Shown: positions 24,375 through 34,467, counted from the stretch's first letter. The stretch is DNA of 60,905 bases from JAAYEA01 sp012689325 (GCA_036841525.1 DAITVZ010000023.1:1-60905); one strand, 5' to 3'. Translations and numbers: made by a program. Notes: generated from the sequence alone by a model not told the origin.

Positions 24375-24402
24375 ATGATAGCCTATTCATTTGCCCTGTC
24401 AA
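24375..24402 (-). promoter_or_regulatory. Promoter of the ArsR-family gene
   Basis: Minus strand: TTGACA (24402-24397), 16-bp spacer, TATCAT (24380-24375). It overlaps the last codons of the large secreted protein gene. An imperfect dyad (AATAGGC / GCTTATC) lies over the -10 region and could serve autoregulation. Confidence 0.7.
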
Positions 24403-27400
24403 GAGCCCGCGGCCTGCACGTGCACCAGATGAAAGTAATCGTCGCCATTGCCCAGGCTATCCAGCCGGAAATCCTCGCCCTGGCTGAATCCGTTGCGCAG
24501 GTACATGTCGTCCAGTTGCCAGGTCTGGGCTTTCCAGGTGAGCGAGTTCCCCTTTTGCACCGTCAGCGTTCGCTCGGTCCCGTCGTAGGTCTTGTAGCTC
24601 AAGCCCCAGGTGTCGGTGCCTTTGTCGGCATAGACCACGGTGATGGTGTAGGCAGCGGTCCCGCCGGCAGCCTTGGGCGTCTGGCCCCACTTGGGCCAGG
24701 CGTCGTTCACGTCGAGATAGAAGTAGCGGTTGCCCGTGGCCTCGTCGGTGCGCCGCAGCGAATAGTAGCCATATATCGCGCTGCTCAGCGATGCCGCCAC
24801 CTCGGTCTCGAAGCGATAGTTGGCCGCCTCCCAGCATTCGGGATGGTCCTTGTTGACGCTCAGCGGGCGGATCAGCTCCAGCGTGCGCCCGCCAGGCGCG
24901 TTGATCCGCGAGAGCCAATAGCCCCAGTCCCTGTTGTCCTCGCCCATCTCCCATAGGCGCGGGACGCAAGAGGCCCCGTTCCATTCGGTCACGTCCACCG
25001 GCCACTGCGTGTCACGGAACATGATCCACACGCCCGGCGTGTTCTCGACGCTCTTGCCGAGGTACTTGTCGATAAAGTCCCACTGGTCATAGCCATGGAG
25101 GATGCCGTCCAGCGCCGCGATCTGATCCGGGATGTGCCAGCTCGTGGCCGAGTATGGAAAGTCGAACAGGTCGGCATGGTGCGCCAGGCCGTTCATCGTC
25201 GCCCAGTAGGTCTGGTGCGGCAGGGCGGCGAAATAGTGCTCGAAGGCGATGGGCACCGTGGTGCTGATGGGGTTGATCGTTTCCATCAGGCCCTGCCCGG
25301 CGACGCTCTGCTTGCCGTACTCGTTGGGCAGGTCATAGTTCAGGGTGTTGTGTTTGACGCCGATCTTGGGCGTGTAGGTTTGGGCCTTTTGCGTGGTGGC
25401 CAGCCGCTCATAGCTGCGCCCGCTGTTGATAAAGTAGAGCGGCTTGGTGGGGAAGGCCTGGCGGTAGATGTCCATCAGCCGCAGGGTCCAACGCCCGAAC
25501 TCGCCGCCCATGTCAAAGTCCACCCGGTGGCCGCAGTGGTTAAAGCTGGAGATCAGCTCGCCATACAGGCCGGTGCAGATCCAGACCGAGTTGACGCGCG
25601 GGTCGTCGTTATAGCGCTGGCCCAGGGCCAGGATCATGTCCTTGAGCTGCTCCTCCCACACCGGGTCGCCCCAGCGCGGCGCGCCCACGGGCTCGCACGT
25701 CCCCGTGCCGTCCACGTCCTGGACGTAGCCCACATAGTTGCCATTGATCTGCGGCGCGTTGGGGATGTAGCGCTGATAGATCCATTCCGGCGTGTGATCC
25801 ATGCCGATGCCGGGGTACAGCTCGATGCTCAGCGCCACCGGCTTGGGAATCAGCTCGCCGGTCTCGAGCTCGATGCTGTAGGAGGCGGCCTTGGTCAGAT
25901 AGCTGTCGATGAGGCTCCAGTCGAACCGGCCGGGGCCGACGTGAATCGCGTCCCAGGTCCACCACATCCAGGCGCCCAGCGGGCCGTATTCCGGGCGCTC
26001 GCGGCGATAGTCGCGGTTCTGATAGTCGTACATCACGTAAACCACCGGAACCACCGTGGGGTAACCGGGCGGAAAGTGCCCGGTCAGCGCGGCGGCGGGC
26101 TCCTGTTCGGCGAGGCCGGCCACGCGCGCCGCGGCGGTCGGGCCCTGATACGAGAGGGTCAACTTGGGCCGCCAGGAGGGGTTCCAGTGTTCCGCCGAGG
26201 CAAAGGCGAACTCGGTGGCCACGTCGCCGCTGCCGCGCAGCACCACCCCCTGGTTGGCCGCGGGGTTCGCTAGCCAGGCCTGCGCCAGGGCGGTCACATC
26301 CCATTCGTACCAGGCGTTGGCCGAGCTCACGTTGGCGCTGGCCACGGGCTGCTCGGCGCGGTCGCTGGCAAGGTCGTTGCAGCCAGGCACGGCCCAGGCC
26401 TCGCTGGCGGCGGCTTGCTGCCAGGTGGCCGCGGCCACGCTCCAGGGGCGAAAGACCTGATACGCCGCTACGTTGATGGGCCGCACGCCCGGCAGTGTGG
26501 CGTAAAGCGAGAGCGTGGCGCGGGTCACCGTCGCGCCGGCGGGCAGGCCGGATAGGTCAAATCGCAGCAGGGGAGCGCGCGCATCGTCGGAGCGGCAGCT
26601 CAGGTCGCCTAGCCGCCCATAGTTGGTGGCGGACGTCCAGCGATCCAGGAAGGTATCCTCGGCGCCCGTGTAGCTGTTGGACCCATACTGGAGGGCCAGT
26701 GTGGTCGGTTGCGCCGAAAGGGTGGGTGTCCGCGTCGGCGTGGCGGTGGCCGCCGTCGTCGTGAGCGTGTTCGTCCGGGTGGGCGTGCTGCCGAGGGTGG
26801 CCGTGGCCGTCTGCGTCGGCGTGAGGGTCGGCAAGGCGGTCCGGGTGGCGGTGGGCGGCACGGGAACGCCGCTTGGGTGGTAGGCGATGCTCAGCGCCGG
26901 GCGCAGCTCCACGACCCAATCCTCGCTCGAGCCAAAGACATACTCGGCCGAGACGTTGCCATAGGCCTTCAGAACCAGGCCATAGTTCGCTCCGGGGTTG
27001 CTGACCCAGTGCTGCGCCAACGCGAGCAGGTCGAGCTCATACCAGGCGTTGCCGCCCTGGACCGTCACGGTGGCGCTGGCGGCGCTGGCGCGGTCGCTGC
27101 CCAGCGCGTTGCATCCCGCCGTTCCCCAGAGAGTCTGGAAGGCGGCCTGTTGCCAGGTGGCGCGGTCGGGGTTCCAGAGCCGGAGCACCTCATACGCGCC
27201 TATCTCGATGGCGTTGCCGGCGGGCGAGATGCTGTGCAGCCTGAGCTTGGCCTCCGTGAGCAGCGCTCCCTGCGGGATCGCGGTCAGGTCGAAGCGCATC
27301 AAGGTGGCGCGGACGTCGCCCGAGCGCACCACCAGGCGCTGGTCACTGCCAAAGCTGGAGGTGACGTACCATTTGTCGATATAGGTATCTTGCACGCCGG

Positions 27401-30400
27401 CATAGTTTCGCTCGCCCTGGCGCAAGAGCAGCGCGATCGGCGTGGGCGGGCGCGTCGGCGTCCGGGTCGGCGTGAGCGTGATGGTCGGCGTTTTGCTGAT
27501 CGTGGGCGTCAGCGTGATCGTTGGCGTCAACGTGATGGTCGGCGAGGCTGTGGGCGTCGCCGATACGGTAGGCGTCGCCGATATAGTGGGCGATGCGGAT
27601 GCAGTCGGCGAGGGCGTCCGCGTTGGCGCTGGGGTGGAGGTGGGGCTGCCCACCAGGACCAGGTCGCCGAATTGGTAAGCGTCGCTGGTGCTGTTGCCGC
27701 ACCAGATCGCATAGAGGTCATAGTTGCCGCCATCGTCGTCATCGTGCAGCCCGAAATTGAGGCCCATGCGCGAGCCGTTCGAGATGGGGCCGGTGGCAAC
27801 CTGGGAAAAGGGCACGGCTAGCTCCAGGTCATAGCCATCCGCCCGGTGGCGCAGGGCGCTGTGGATTCCTGTCGCGGACGCGTCGCCATCGAGGACCTGG
27901 CCATCGATGGACAAGGCGTAGCGGTGGTCGTCGGCGCCGCCGCCGGCGCGGTCGAACGCGCCGTCCAGCCCCAACTCGAAGCCATCGTCGTGCCAGAGGG
28001 TGGCCGGGCTATCGGCGACGAGCCGGTCATCTTGCACGCGGATGGCGAAATAGATATAGCTGCCATCCCACCGGCTGCGGATTTCCGCATCGAGGTCGAT
28101 CGGCCCCTCCCAGGGCGCGCCGACCGGCCCCACGTTATCAGCCGTGTCGGGGTTCAGTGTCAGGGCGCCCAGCGTGCTCCACTCGCTGAGGTCGCCATCG
28201 ATGGCGATGCTCTCCGTGCGCTCGTGGCTCTCCATGACCTTGCGCACGGGCGGCGTGCGGGTGGCGGTCGGCGTGGGGGTGGGCGGCGCCGCAAAGTGAT
28301 AGTCCAGCGTCAGTTGTGGCCGGCTGGCGCGGATGGAGTGGTCCGAGCTATGGAAACCCTGTAGCGGCGTGGTCCCGCCGCTGCTCTTGATGATGAGGCC
28401 ATAGTTGCGCTCCGGATCGGCCAGCCAATCGCTCACCAACGTGGTCAGGTCCAGCGCCCGCCAGATCGTGCCCGGTAGCACCGTGATGGTTCGATAAGGC
28501 TTGGCCGCCAGGTCCACGCCGGGCAGGCTGCACCCCGGCGCGCCCCAAGAGGCCCCGTTCATGGCTTGTTGCCAGTTGGCCTGGCTGGCTTGCCAGGGAC
28601 GCAGCACCCGATACAAGCTGAGGGCGTGCATCTCACCTTCGCTGGCGTATAGCCGAAGCAGGGCGCGATCGAGCACGGCGCCGCTGGGGATGCTGGCGAG
28701 GTCGAAGCGGATCAGCAGGCTGTGGACATCGGGCTGTGCCAGCAGGATGTCCGCTTGTCCATAGTTGGCGTTCGGTTCCAGGCTGCTGATGTAGGTATCC
28801 TGCGCGCCAGCGTACCCCCCATAGCCTTGGTACAGGATGGTCTGGAAGGGGCCCAGGCCCATCGTGCTGGTGGGCGTGACGGTCGGCGTCTCCGTGGGCG
28901 TGGCCGTGGCGGACGAGGTGGCGGTCGGCGTGCTGGTCAGGGTGCGGGTCGCGGTGGCCGTCCCCGTGTCCGTGGCGGTCGCGGTCCAGGTGCGCGTGGG
29001 CGTAGGGGTTCCCGTGGCGCTCGCCGTGGGCGTCCAGGTGGGCGTGCCGGTAGTGGTGGGGGCGGAGGTGTTGGTGGCGGTCCCCGTCTCGGTGGGCGTG
29101 TTCGTGATCGTGGGCGAGGCGGTGGCCGTCCCCGTGTCCGCGGGTGTGGGCGAGAGCGTCTCGGTCGGCGTCGCTGTGGGCACGGGCGACGGCGTGGGCG
29201 TGGGGGCGAGGCCCTCGAAAATGAGCCGCCCGAACTCGGCCGCGATGCTGGTGCTCCCGTTGGACCAGATGAGGTAGGTGTCATAGTCGCCGCCGTTGTC
29301 GTCATCGTGGATGCCGACGTTGAGGCCCATCTCGGCGCCGGCCTGCACCGGCGAACTGGTCAACAGCGAAAGCGGCATAAAGATCTCGATGGTATAGACC
29401 CCCGTGCCCTGCAATACGACAGGAGGCCGCATATAGCCGGTGCCAAAGTGCCAGAAGGTCTTGTCGATGCGGATGTTCAGGCGATGGTCGTCCGTGCCGC
29501 CGGACACGCGGTTATAGGCGCCATCCAGCCCAACTTCGATGCTGTCATCGTGCCAGAGGGCATCGCCGCTATCGCTGAACAGCGCCTCGTCTTGGACGAC
29601 GATGGCCAGGTACAGGTTCTCGTTGTCCCAGCGGGCCATGATTTCGGCGCTGAGGTCCTCGATGCCCTGGATGGGCTCGCGCCCGATGGAATCGGCGGCG
29701 CCCACGCCGACCCAGCGCTCGCCGACGTGCAGCCAGTCGTCCAGCTGCCCATCCAACACCGGCGGCGTCTCGACGCGGTAGCAATGGACCGTGCGCGGCA
29801 CCGGCGTGTAGGTTGGGGTGGGGCTGAGCGTGCCCGTAGGGGTCAGGGTGATGGTGGGCGTCTCGGTGATGGTGGGCGTGAGGGTAGCGGTGGGCGTGTT
29901 GGTGGGCGTCCGCGTCGGCCCCGTGGGCGTCGCCGTGGGTGTGACCGTCGGCGGCAGCGCCACCGGCACAAAGACCTCGCCATACACGTCCACGTTGGGC
30001 GAGGTGGACAGGTAATTGCGCCAGTCTCCCCATACCACCAGGTAGCGGTCCCGGGTGCTATCCCAGGCCAGGGCCGGCGCCTGCTGGTTCTTGGCGGTGG
30101 TCTCGACGGCCAACTGGGAGCCAGCCAGCCCCCCGGTGTCGTTCACCCGCTGGGCCATGATGTCGTTGCGGTTGGCCTCGGTGCGGCCATCCGCCCAGAC
30201 CACCAGGAAATCCCTGGCCTGGAGATCATAGCTCACGGCGCCCGCGTACTGCCAGGAGCCGTCGGTGCAGACGGGGATATTGCCTCCCACCAATTGGCCG
30301 CTGGCCGACACGAGCTGGCCATAGACATCGATGCTGGTGGTGGTGCTGCGCGAGTCGCTCCAAACCACCAGGAACTGGTTGCGCGTGGAATCATAGGCCA

Positions 30401-31232
30401 GATCGGCCAGGTTCTGGTTACCGGTGGTGGCGCAGATGGGGAAGCGGTCGCCCTGGGTCACGCCTTGGGCCGAGACCCGCCGCCCGTAGACGCCGCTGCG
30501 CTGGGCCACGATCTGGTCCCAGGTGACCAGATACTCGTTCGACGCGCCGCCATAGGCCACGCGGACCGGCCCCCATTGGGCATATAGGCTATCGGCAACG
30601 GCGATGACCGAGCCGACCAGGACGCCGGCGTTGGAGACCCGCTGCGCCAGGATGTTCGAGTTGGTGGTGCTCTGCCAGGCCACCAGATACTCGTTGCTGG
30701 TGCTGTTATAGGCCACGTCGGGCGTCCATTGGCTGCCCGAGGTGGCGGGGACGGAAAAGCGCCCGCCCACCAGGTCGCCATTGGCGGCTAGCCTCTGCGC
30801 GCGGATGGCGTAATTGCGCGGCTGGCGATGGTGCCAGACCACTAGGTACTCGTTGTTGGTGCTGTTATAGGCCACCTGCGGGTACATCTGGTCATAGGTG
30901 ACGGAGCAGACGACGATATCCTCGCCCAACACCTCTCCCTGGCCGCTGACCCGCCGCGCGCGGATGTCCCAGTTCGTCACCGCGCGCCGGTCTTGCCAGA
31001 CGATGAGGTACTCGTCTGCCGTGGGGTTGTAAGCGATGGCCGGCTCGCCCTGCCATTCAGAGGCCGTAGAGATGGGGACCTCCAACAGGTTGGCCGGCTC
31101 CGCGGACTGCGCCGCGCTGGGGATGCCCCGCACCATCGCCGCGCCATAGCTCAGCAGTGCGAGAAGGGTGGCCAGCAGCAAGACCAGCGCACGGGCAGCG
31201 CGGCGGGGACGGGGTTCGGTCTCGACCCTCAT
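24399..31232 (-). CDS. Giant secreted multidomain glycoside hydrolase-like protein
   Basis: 2277 residues. A signal peptide or anchor (about 12-36, ALVLLLATLLALLSYG) is followed by seven repeats with cores like EYLVVW and DFLVVWADGR (about 60-420), fitting a seven-bladed propeller. Then come Thr-Pro linkers alternating with carbohydrate-binding modules: CBM9-like at about 477-670 and 994-1194 (both with LWHDD and GLDGA), and DNRLRE/CBM96-like at about 790-980, 1267-1450 and 1510-1695 (LxRFDLxxIPxGA). The C-terminal about 560 residues look like a TIM-barrel glycosidase (FDWSLIDSYL, HTPEWIYQRY, CTGLYGELISSF). It is likely exported and binds and cleaves polysaccharide; the substrate is unknown. 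Start at 31232 preceded by GAGGTG. Confidence 0.85.
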   Translation of the reverse strand: MRVETEPRPRRAARALVLLLATLLALLSYGAAMVRGIPSAAQSAEPANLLEVPISTASEWQGEPAIAYNPTADEYLIVWQDRRAVTNWDIRARRVSGQGEVLGEDIVVCSVTYDQMYPQVAYNSTNNEYLVVWHHRQPRNYAIRAQRLAANGDLVGGRFSVPATSGSQWTPDVAYNSTSNEYLVAWQSTTNSNILAQRVSNAGVLVGSVIAVADSLYAQWGPVRVAYGGASNEYLVTWDQIVAQRSGVYGRRVSAQGVTQGDRFPICATTGNQNLADLAYDSTRNQFLVVWSDSRSTTTSIDVYGQLVSASGQLVGGNIPVCTDGSWQYAGAVSYDLQARDFLVVWADGRTEANRNDIMAQRVNDTGGLAGSQLAVETTAKNQQAPALAWDSTRDRYLVVWGDWRNYLSTSPNVDVYGEVFVPVALPPTVTPTATPTGPTRTPTNTPTATLTPTITETPTITLTPTGTLSPTPTYTPVPRTVHCYRVETPPVLDGQLDDWLHVGERWVGVGAADSIGREPIQGIEDLSAEIMARWDNENLYLAIVVQDEALFSDSGDALWHDDSIEVGLDGAYNRVSGGTDDHRLNIRIDKTFWHFGTGYMRPPVVLQGTGVYTIEIFMPLSLLTSSPVQAGAEMGLNVGIHDDDNGGDYDTYLIWSNGSTSIAAEFGRLIFEGLAPTPTPSPVPTATPTETLSPTPADTGTATASPTITNTPTETGTATNTSAPTTTGTPTWTPTASATGTPTPTRTWTATATDTGTATATRTLTSTPTATSSATATPTETPTVTPTSTMGLGPFQTILYQGYGGYAGAQDTYISSLEPNANYGQADILLAQPDVHSLLIRFDLASIPSGAVLDRALLRLYASEGEMHALSLYRVLRPWQASQANWQQAMNGASWGAPGCSLPGVDLAAKPYRTITVLPGTIWRALDLTTLVSDWLADPERNYGLIIKSSGGTTPLQGFHSSDHSIRASRPQLTLDYHFAAPPTPTPTATRTPPVRKVMESHERTESIAIDGDLSEWSTLGALTLNPDTADNVGPVGAPWEGPIDLDAEIRSRWDGSYIYFAIRVQDDRLVADSPATLWHDDGFELGLDGAFDRAGGGADDHRYALSIDGQVLDGDASATGIHSALRHRADGYDLELAVPFSQVATGPISNGSRMGLNFGLHDDDDGGNYDLYAIWCGNSTSDAYQFGDLVLVGSPTSTPAPTRTPSPTASASPTISATPTVSATPTASPTITLTPTITLTPTISKTPTITLTPTRTPTRPPTPIALLLRQGERNYAGVQDTYIDKWYVTSSFGSDQRLVVRSGDVRATLMRFDLTAIPQGALLTEAKLRLHSISPAGNAIEIGAYEVLRLWNPDRATWQQAAFQTLWGTAGCNALGSDRASAASATVTVQGGNAWYELDLLALAQHWVSNPGANYGLVLKAYGNVSAEYVFGSSEDWVVELRPALSIAYHPSGVPVPPTATRTALPTLTPTQTATATLGSTPTRTNTLTTTAATATPTRTPTLSAQPTTLALQYGSNSYTGAEDTFLDRWTSATNYGRLGDLSCRSDDARAPLLRFDLSGLPAGATVTRATLSLYATLPGVRPINVAAYQVFRPWSVAAATWQQAAASEAWAVPGCNDLASDRAEQPVASANVSSANAWYEWDVTALAQAWLANPAANQGVVLRGSGDVATEFAFASAEHWNPSWRPKLTLSYQGPTAAARVAGLAEQEPAAALTGHFPPGYPTVVPVVYVMYDYQNRDYRRERPEYGPLGAWMWWTWDAIHVGPGRFDWSLIDSYLTKAASYSIELETGELIPKPVALSIELYPGIGMDHTPEWIYQRYIPNAPQINGNYVGYVQDVDGTGTCEPVGAPRWGDPVWEEQLKDMILALGQRYNDDPRVNSVWICTGLYGELISSFNHCGHRVDFDMGGEFGRWTLRLMDIYRQAFPTKPLYFINSGRSYERLATTQKAQTYTPKIGVKHNTLNYDLPNEYGKQSVAGQGLMETINPISTTVPIAFEHYFAALPHQTYWATMNGLAHHADLFDFPYSATSWHIPDQIAALDGILHGYDQWDFIDKYLGKSVENTPGVWIMFRDTQWPVDVTEWNGASCVPRLWEMGEDNRDWGYWLSRINAPGGRTLELIRPLSVNKDHPECWEAANYRFETEVAASLSSAIYGYYSLRRTDEATGNRYFYLDVNDAWPKWGQTPKAAGGTAAYTITVVYADKGTDTWGLSYKTYDGTERTLTVQKGNSLTWKAQTWQLDDMYLRNGFSQGEDFRLDSLGNGDDYFHLVHVQAAGS

Positions 31233-31354
31233 GAAGCACCTCGGTGCAGGCGCAGGCGGCGCTGGGCGCGCAACCTGCCAGTATGGCTGTGTCAGGGCAA
31301 ATCTGGGGCATAATGACCGGGCTGTGCAGAAAAGGCACTGTAGATACTTGACGA

Positions 31355-31383
31355 AATATACCACACCTTGCCCAGATTGGCAA
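31355..31383 (-). promoter_or_regulatory. Promoter of the giant secreted protein
   Basis: Minus strand: TTGCCA (31383-31378), 17-bp spacer, TATATT (31360-31355). Leader about 117 nt. It excludes the upstream in-frame Met codons as starts. Confidence 0.7.
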
Positions 31384-31417
31384 GTCAAACGGGGCCTGTT
31401 GCCCTGTGGCCACCACC

Positions 31418-31446
31418 TAGACGATCTCGGCGCTTTGTGATAGAAT
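31418..31446 (+). promoter_or_regulatory. Extended -10 promoter of the kinase operon
   Basis: TAGACG (31418-31423), 17 bp, TAGAAT (31441-31446) preceded by TGA. The 373-bp gap 31233-31605 holds this promoter and the divergent one at 31355-31383; the roughly 150-nt leader before the kinase shows no other feature I can support. Confidence 0.6.
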
Positions 31447-31605
31447 GCTCATGAAATACCCCGCTATGGTGCGGGCACTTTGGCCGCTGGCCGTCAGCCG
31501 AATGTCCGGCACGAGGGCTTGGGGTCGCCTATGATAGGGGCGCAACGCAGGGACGCCTGGCGCGTATACATAGAGGCAATTCTCGCGAGGTAACAGGAAG
31601 ACATC

Positions 31606-32979
31606 ATGGAACGAGGGCCTCTGCCCAACGGCACAGTTCTGAAAAAACGCTTCACCATCACCCGGCTTATCGCTGGCGGCGGGATGGCCTGGGTGTACCA
31701 GGTGCAAGAGCAGCGCGACGATGGCTCGGTGCAGATTTGGGCCATGAAAGAGATCCGCCTGGATGGCGGCGATCCCAAAGCCGAGGCGGAGGCGGGCCAG
31801 CTCTTCGAGCAAGAGGCCCTCATCCTGGCCCGGCTGAACCATCCCAACCTGCCAAAGGTGGCCGCCTATTTCGGTGAGGGCGGGCGCTCCTACCTGGTGA
31901 TGGAATTCGTCCCCGGCGAGTCGCTCAAGAAGCGCCAGCAGGTCGCCAACGCCCCGATCCTGGAGACTCAGGCGCTGGATTGGGCCATCCAGATCTGTGA
32001 CGTGCTGACCTACCTTCACGAGCAGAATCCGCCGGTGATCTTTCGCGACATGAAGCCCAGCAACGTCATGGTCACGCCAGAGGGGCGCATCAAGCTGATC
32101 GACTTTGGCATCGCCCGGACCTATAAGCAGGGCAAGCTGAAGGACACGCTGGCCATGGGCTCGGAGAATTACGCCGCGCCGGAGCAGTGGGGCAAGGCGC
32201 AGTCGGATGCGCGAGCCGATGTTTATGGCCTGGGCGCGACCCTCTATCACCTGCTGACCAACGTGCCGCCGGTGCCGGCCTTTGTGCCCACGTCCTCCGT
32301 GCCGCTGCGGCAATATAACCCCGCCGTCTCCGAGGCCACCGCGCGGGTGGTGGAGGGGGCCATGTCCAAGGAGCGCGAACAGCGTTATCCCAGCGCGGCG
32401 GCATTGCGCCAGGCGCTGGTGGAGTGCCTGCCCGAATACGAAAGAAAGCAGGTGCAACAGGCGCCCGTTGCGCCGCGTCCCGCCCCGCCGCAGCCCGCGC
32501 CAGCGGCCAAGCCAGCGCCGGCGGCCAAGCCGGCGCCGGTAGCCAAACCGGCGCTGCAGAAGCCTTGTCCGCGCTGCCAGACCTTCAACCTCGACGCCGC
32601 GCGTTTCTGCCGGCGCTGCGGCTTTTCCTTCGGCGGGTTGCGCCCGGCCTTTGTCCGCATCATCCAGCCGCCGGGCGTCACCTGGGAGATGCCCATTCGC
32701 GGCAGGTCGCTTTTGGTGGGCCGGCAAGAGGAGGATGCCGCGGATGCCGCTGGCGCGATCCCTTACCTGGACCTGAGTTTCTACGACCCCCACGGCTATG
32801 TCTCGCGGCGCCATGCCGTGATCATGTTGGATGGGGAGGGCTACGCCATCAGCGACTTGGGCAGCGGCAATGGCTCCCTGGTCAACGGCGCGCGCATCGC
32901 GCCCCACCAGCCCCGCAAGTTGTACCATGGTGACGAGGTCCAATTGGGGCATATCAAGCTGCGCTTCCTGCTGCGCTAG
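31606..32979 (+). CDS. Ser/Thr protein kinase with zinc ribbon and FHA domain
   Basis: 457 residues. Kinase domain about 12-275: glycine loop IAGGGMAWVYQV, lysine in WAMKEI (about 46), catalytic FRDMKPSN (about 146-153, HRD changed to FRD but Asp kept), DFGIAR and NYAAPEQ. A Pro/Ala linker leads to a zinc ribbon (CPRCQTF...CRRCG, about 322-345) and a C-terminal FHA domain (LLVGRQEE, SRRHAVI, DLGSGNGSLVNG), which binds phosphothreonine. So one protein can write and read the mark. No membrane segment. First gene of a six-gene operon. Confidence 0.92.
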   Translation: MERGPLPNGTVLKKRFTITRLIAGGGMAWVYQVQEQRDDGSVQIWAMKEIRLDGGDPKAEAEAGQLFEQEALILARLNHPNLPKVAAYFGEGGRSYLVMEFVPGESLKKRQQVANAPILETQALDWAIQICDVLTYLHEQNPPVIFRDMKPSNVMVTPEGRIKLIDFGIARTYKQGKLKDTLAMGSENYAAPEQWGKAQSDARADVYGLGATLYHLLTNVPPVPAFVPTSSVPLRQYNPAVSEATARVVEGAMSKEREQRYPSAAALRQALVECLPEYERKQVQQAPVAPRPAPPQPAPAAKPAPAAKPAPVAKPALQKPCPRCQTFNLDAARFCRRCGFSFGGLRPAFVRIIQPPGVTWEMPIRGRSLLVGRQEEDAADAAGAIPYLDLSFYDPHGYVSRRHAVIMLDGEGYAISDLGSGNGSLVNGARIAPHQPRKLYHGDEVQLGHIKLRFLLR

Positions 32980-33000
32980 AGTGATCTCTGGAGGACGAGG

Positions 33001-34467
33001 ATGAAATGTCCAGCGTGCCAAGCCGAGAACCGCGTCGGGGCCAAATTCTGCGCCAGGTGCGGCCACGGTCTGCCAGAGGCGCCGGCGCCCCTGCCTGAGC
33101 CCGCCGTGACCGAGCCCGCGGCGGCCACACCCCCAGTCGAGGAGGCTGAGCCTGCCGCTCCTATGCCAGAGGAAGCGGTGGAGTCGGCGGCCGTCGCGGA
33201 AGCGGGGGAGGAGGCTCCGCAGGCGGCGGAAGCCGCTGCGACGCCCACGGAAGCAGCGCCCGCCCCCGTGGCGGAGCCTGCCGCGCCTGCGGCGGAGCCG
33301 AGCCCGGACGCGCCCGCTACGGATGCGCCCGCTGCTGCAGCGCCCGCTGCCGCAGCGCCCGCTGCTGCAGCGGCGCTTGCCTGCGCCGCCAACCTGGCCG
33401 CCGGCGCGTTGCTGGCGGACCGTTACGAGATCATCGGCCCGGTGGAGGGCGAGCCTTGTCGCTATCGGGCTTTCGATCTGCGCCGATGCCCCCAGTGCGG
33501 TTACGCCAAGAACGAGCCGCGCAGCGAGTTTTGCGCCGAGTGCGGCGCCACTTGGACGGAGCCGGTGCAGGTGATCATCCACGAGCAAAAGGCGACCGCC
33601 GAGCCTGCCCCCGCGGACCAGTTCCTCGCCGGGGGATACGTCTATACCGTGACCGTGGAGCCGTCCTCGGCGACACAGGGCGCCGCGAGCAGCCTGAGCG
33701 GCCTCCAACTGACCTGGGGGCAAAAGACCGACGTGGGCAAGCAGCGCGAGGTCAACGAGGATAGCGTGGATGTCCGCGTCTATACCCCGCATGCGGGGCC
33801 GGTGCTGGGCTCGTTCATCGTCGCCGATGGCGTGGGCGGCCAGGATCACGGCGAGGTGGCCAGCCAAACGGCGGTGCAGGTGATCTGGCAGCAGGTGCGC
33901 GAGCGGATCTGGGGGCCCGAGATGGCTGGCGAGCCCGTGCCCACCAGCAAGGCGCTGGCGATCCTGGCCGAGGCGGTGCAGGCGGCCAACGAGACGGTCT
34001 ACAAGCTGCGCACCGCCCAAGCGAGCGAGATGGGGACCACCGTGAGCATGGCCCTGCTGCGCGATAACCTCGCCATCATCGCCAACGTCGGCGATAGCCG
34101 GACCTATCTGTGGAGCGCTGGCGGGCTCAAGCGGCTGACCACGGACCATTCCGTGGTGGAAACCCTGGTGGCCGCCGGGCGGATCACCCGCGCGCAGGTC
34201 TATAGCCACCCTCAGCGCAACCTCATCTACCGCTCGCTGGGGGACCGCTCCAAGGTGGAAGTGGATACCTTTACGCAGGCGCTGGCCCCTGGCGATCGGC
34301 TGCTGCTGTGCAGCGATGGCCTGTGGGAGATGGCGCGCGATGAGGGCATCGAGGAAGTTCTGCTGAGCGAGGCCAACCCGCAGCGCGCCTGCGACCAGTT
34401 GGTCGAGATGGCCAACCTCGCCGGTGGCGACGACAACATTACGGTGATTATCGTTCAAGTGGCATAG
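33001..34467 (+). CDS. Zinc-ribbon PP2C-type protein phosphatase
   Basis: 488 residues. It starts with a zinc ribbon (MKCPACQAEN...CARCG), then an Ala/Pro/Glu-rich stretch. Next is a short segment that looks like the beginning of a kinase lobe (LLADRYEIIGPVEGEPCRYRAFD) running into another zinc ribbon (CPQCGYAKN...CAECG). The phosphatase domain, about 240-488, has VNEDS, VADGVGGQDHGE, GTTVSMAL, NVGDSRTYL and GDDNITVIIV, with the metal-binding aspartates intact. It should remove phosphate from targets of the neighbouring kinases. 21 bp after the kinase gene, with GGAGGACGAGG before the ATG. Confidence 0.92.
   Translation: MKCPACQAENRVGAKFCARCGHGLPEAPAPLPEPAVTEPAAATPPVEEAEPAAPMPEEAVESAAVAEAGEEAPQAAEAAATPTEAAPAPVAEPAAPAAEPSPDAPATDAPAAAAPAAAAPAAAAALACAANLAAGALLADRYEIIGPVEGEPCRYRAFDLRRCPQCGYAKNEPRSEFCAECGATWTEPVQVIIHEQKATAEPAPADQFLAGGYVYTVTVEPSSATQGAASSLSGLQLTWGQKTDVGKQREVNEDSVDVRVYTPHAGPVLGSFIVADGVGGQDHGEVASQTAVQVIWQQVRERIWGPEMAGEPVPTSKALAILAEAVQAANETVYKLRTAQASEMGTTVSMALLRDNLAIIANVGDSRTYLWSAGGLKRLTTDHSVVETLVAAGRITRAQVYSHPQRNLIYRSLGDRSKVEVDTFTQALAPGDRLLLCSDGLWEMARDEGIEEVLLSEANPQRACDQLVEMANLAGGDDNITVIIVQVA

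Noticed and set aside
26700..29960. Tandem DNA repeats of the form GTNGGCGT in the giant gene
   Set aside because: They are the coding sequence of Thr-Pro linkers on the minus strand, not an independent repeat element.
28722..30587. 621-codon open frame on the plus strand antisense to the giant gene
   Set aside because: It arises from GC-rich third positions and the repetitive Thr-Pro linkers; its translation is Arg/Gly/Val low-complexity with no domain, and the minus-strand protein has clear domains.
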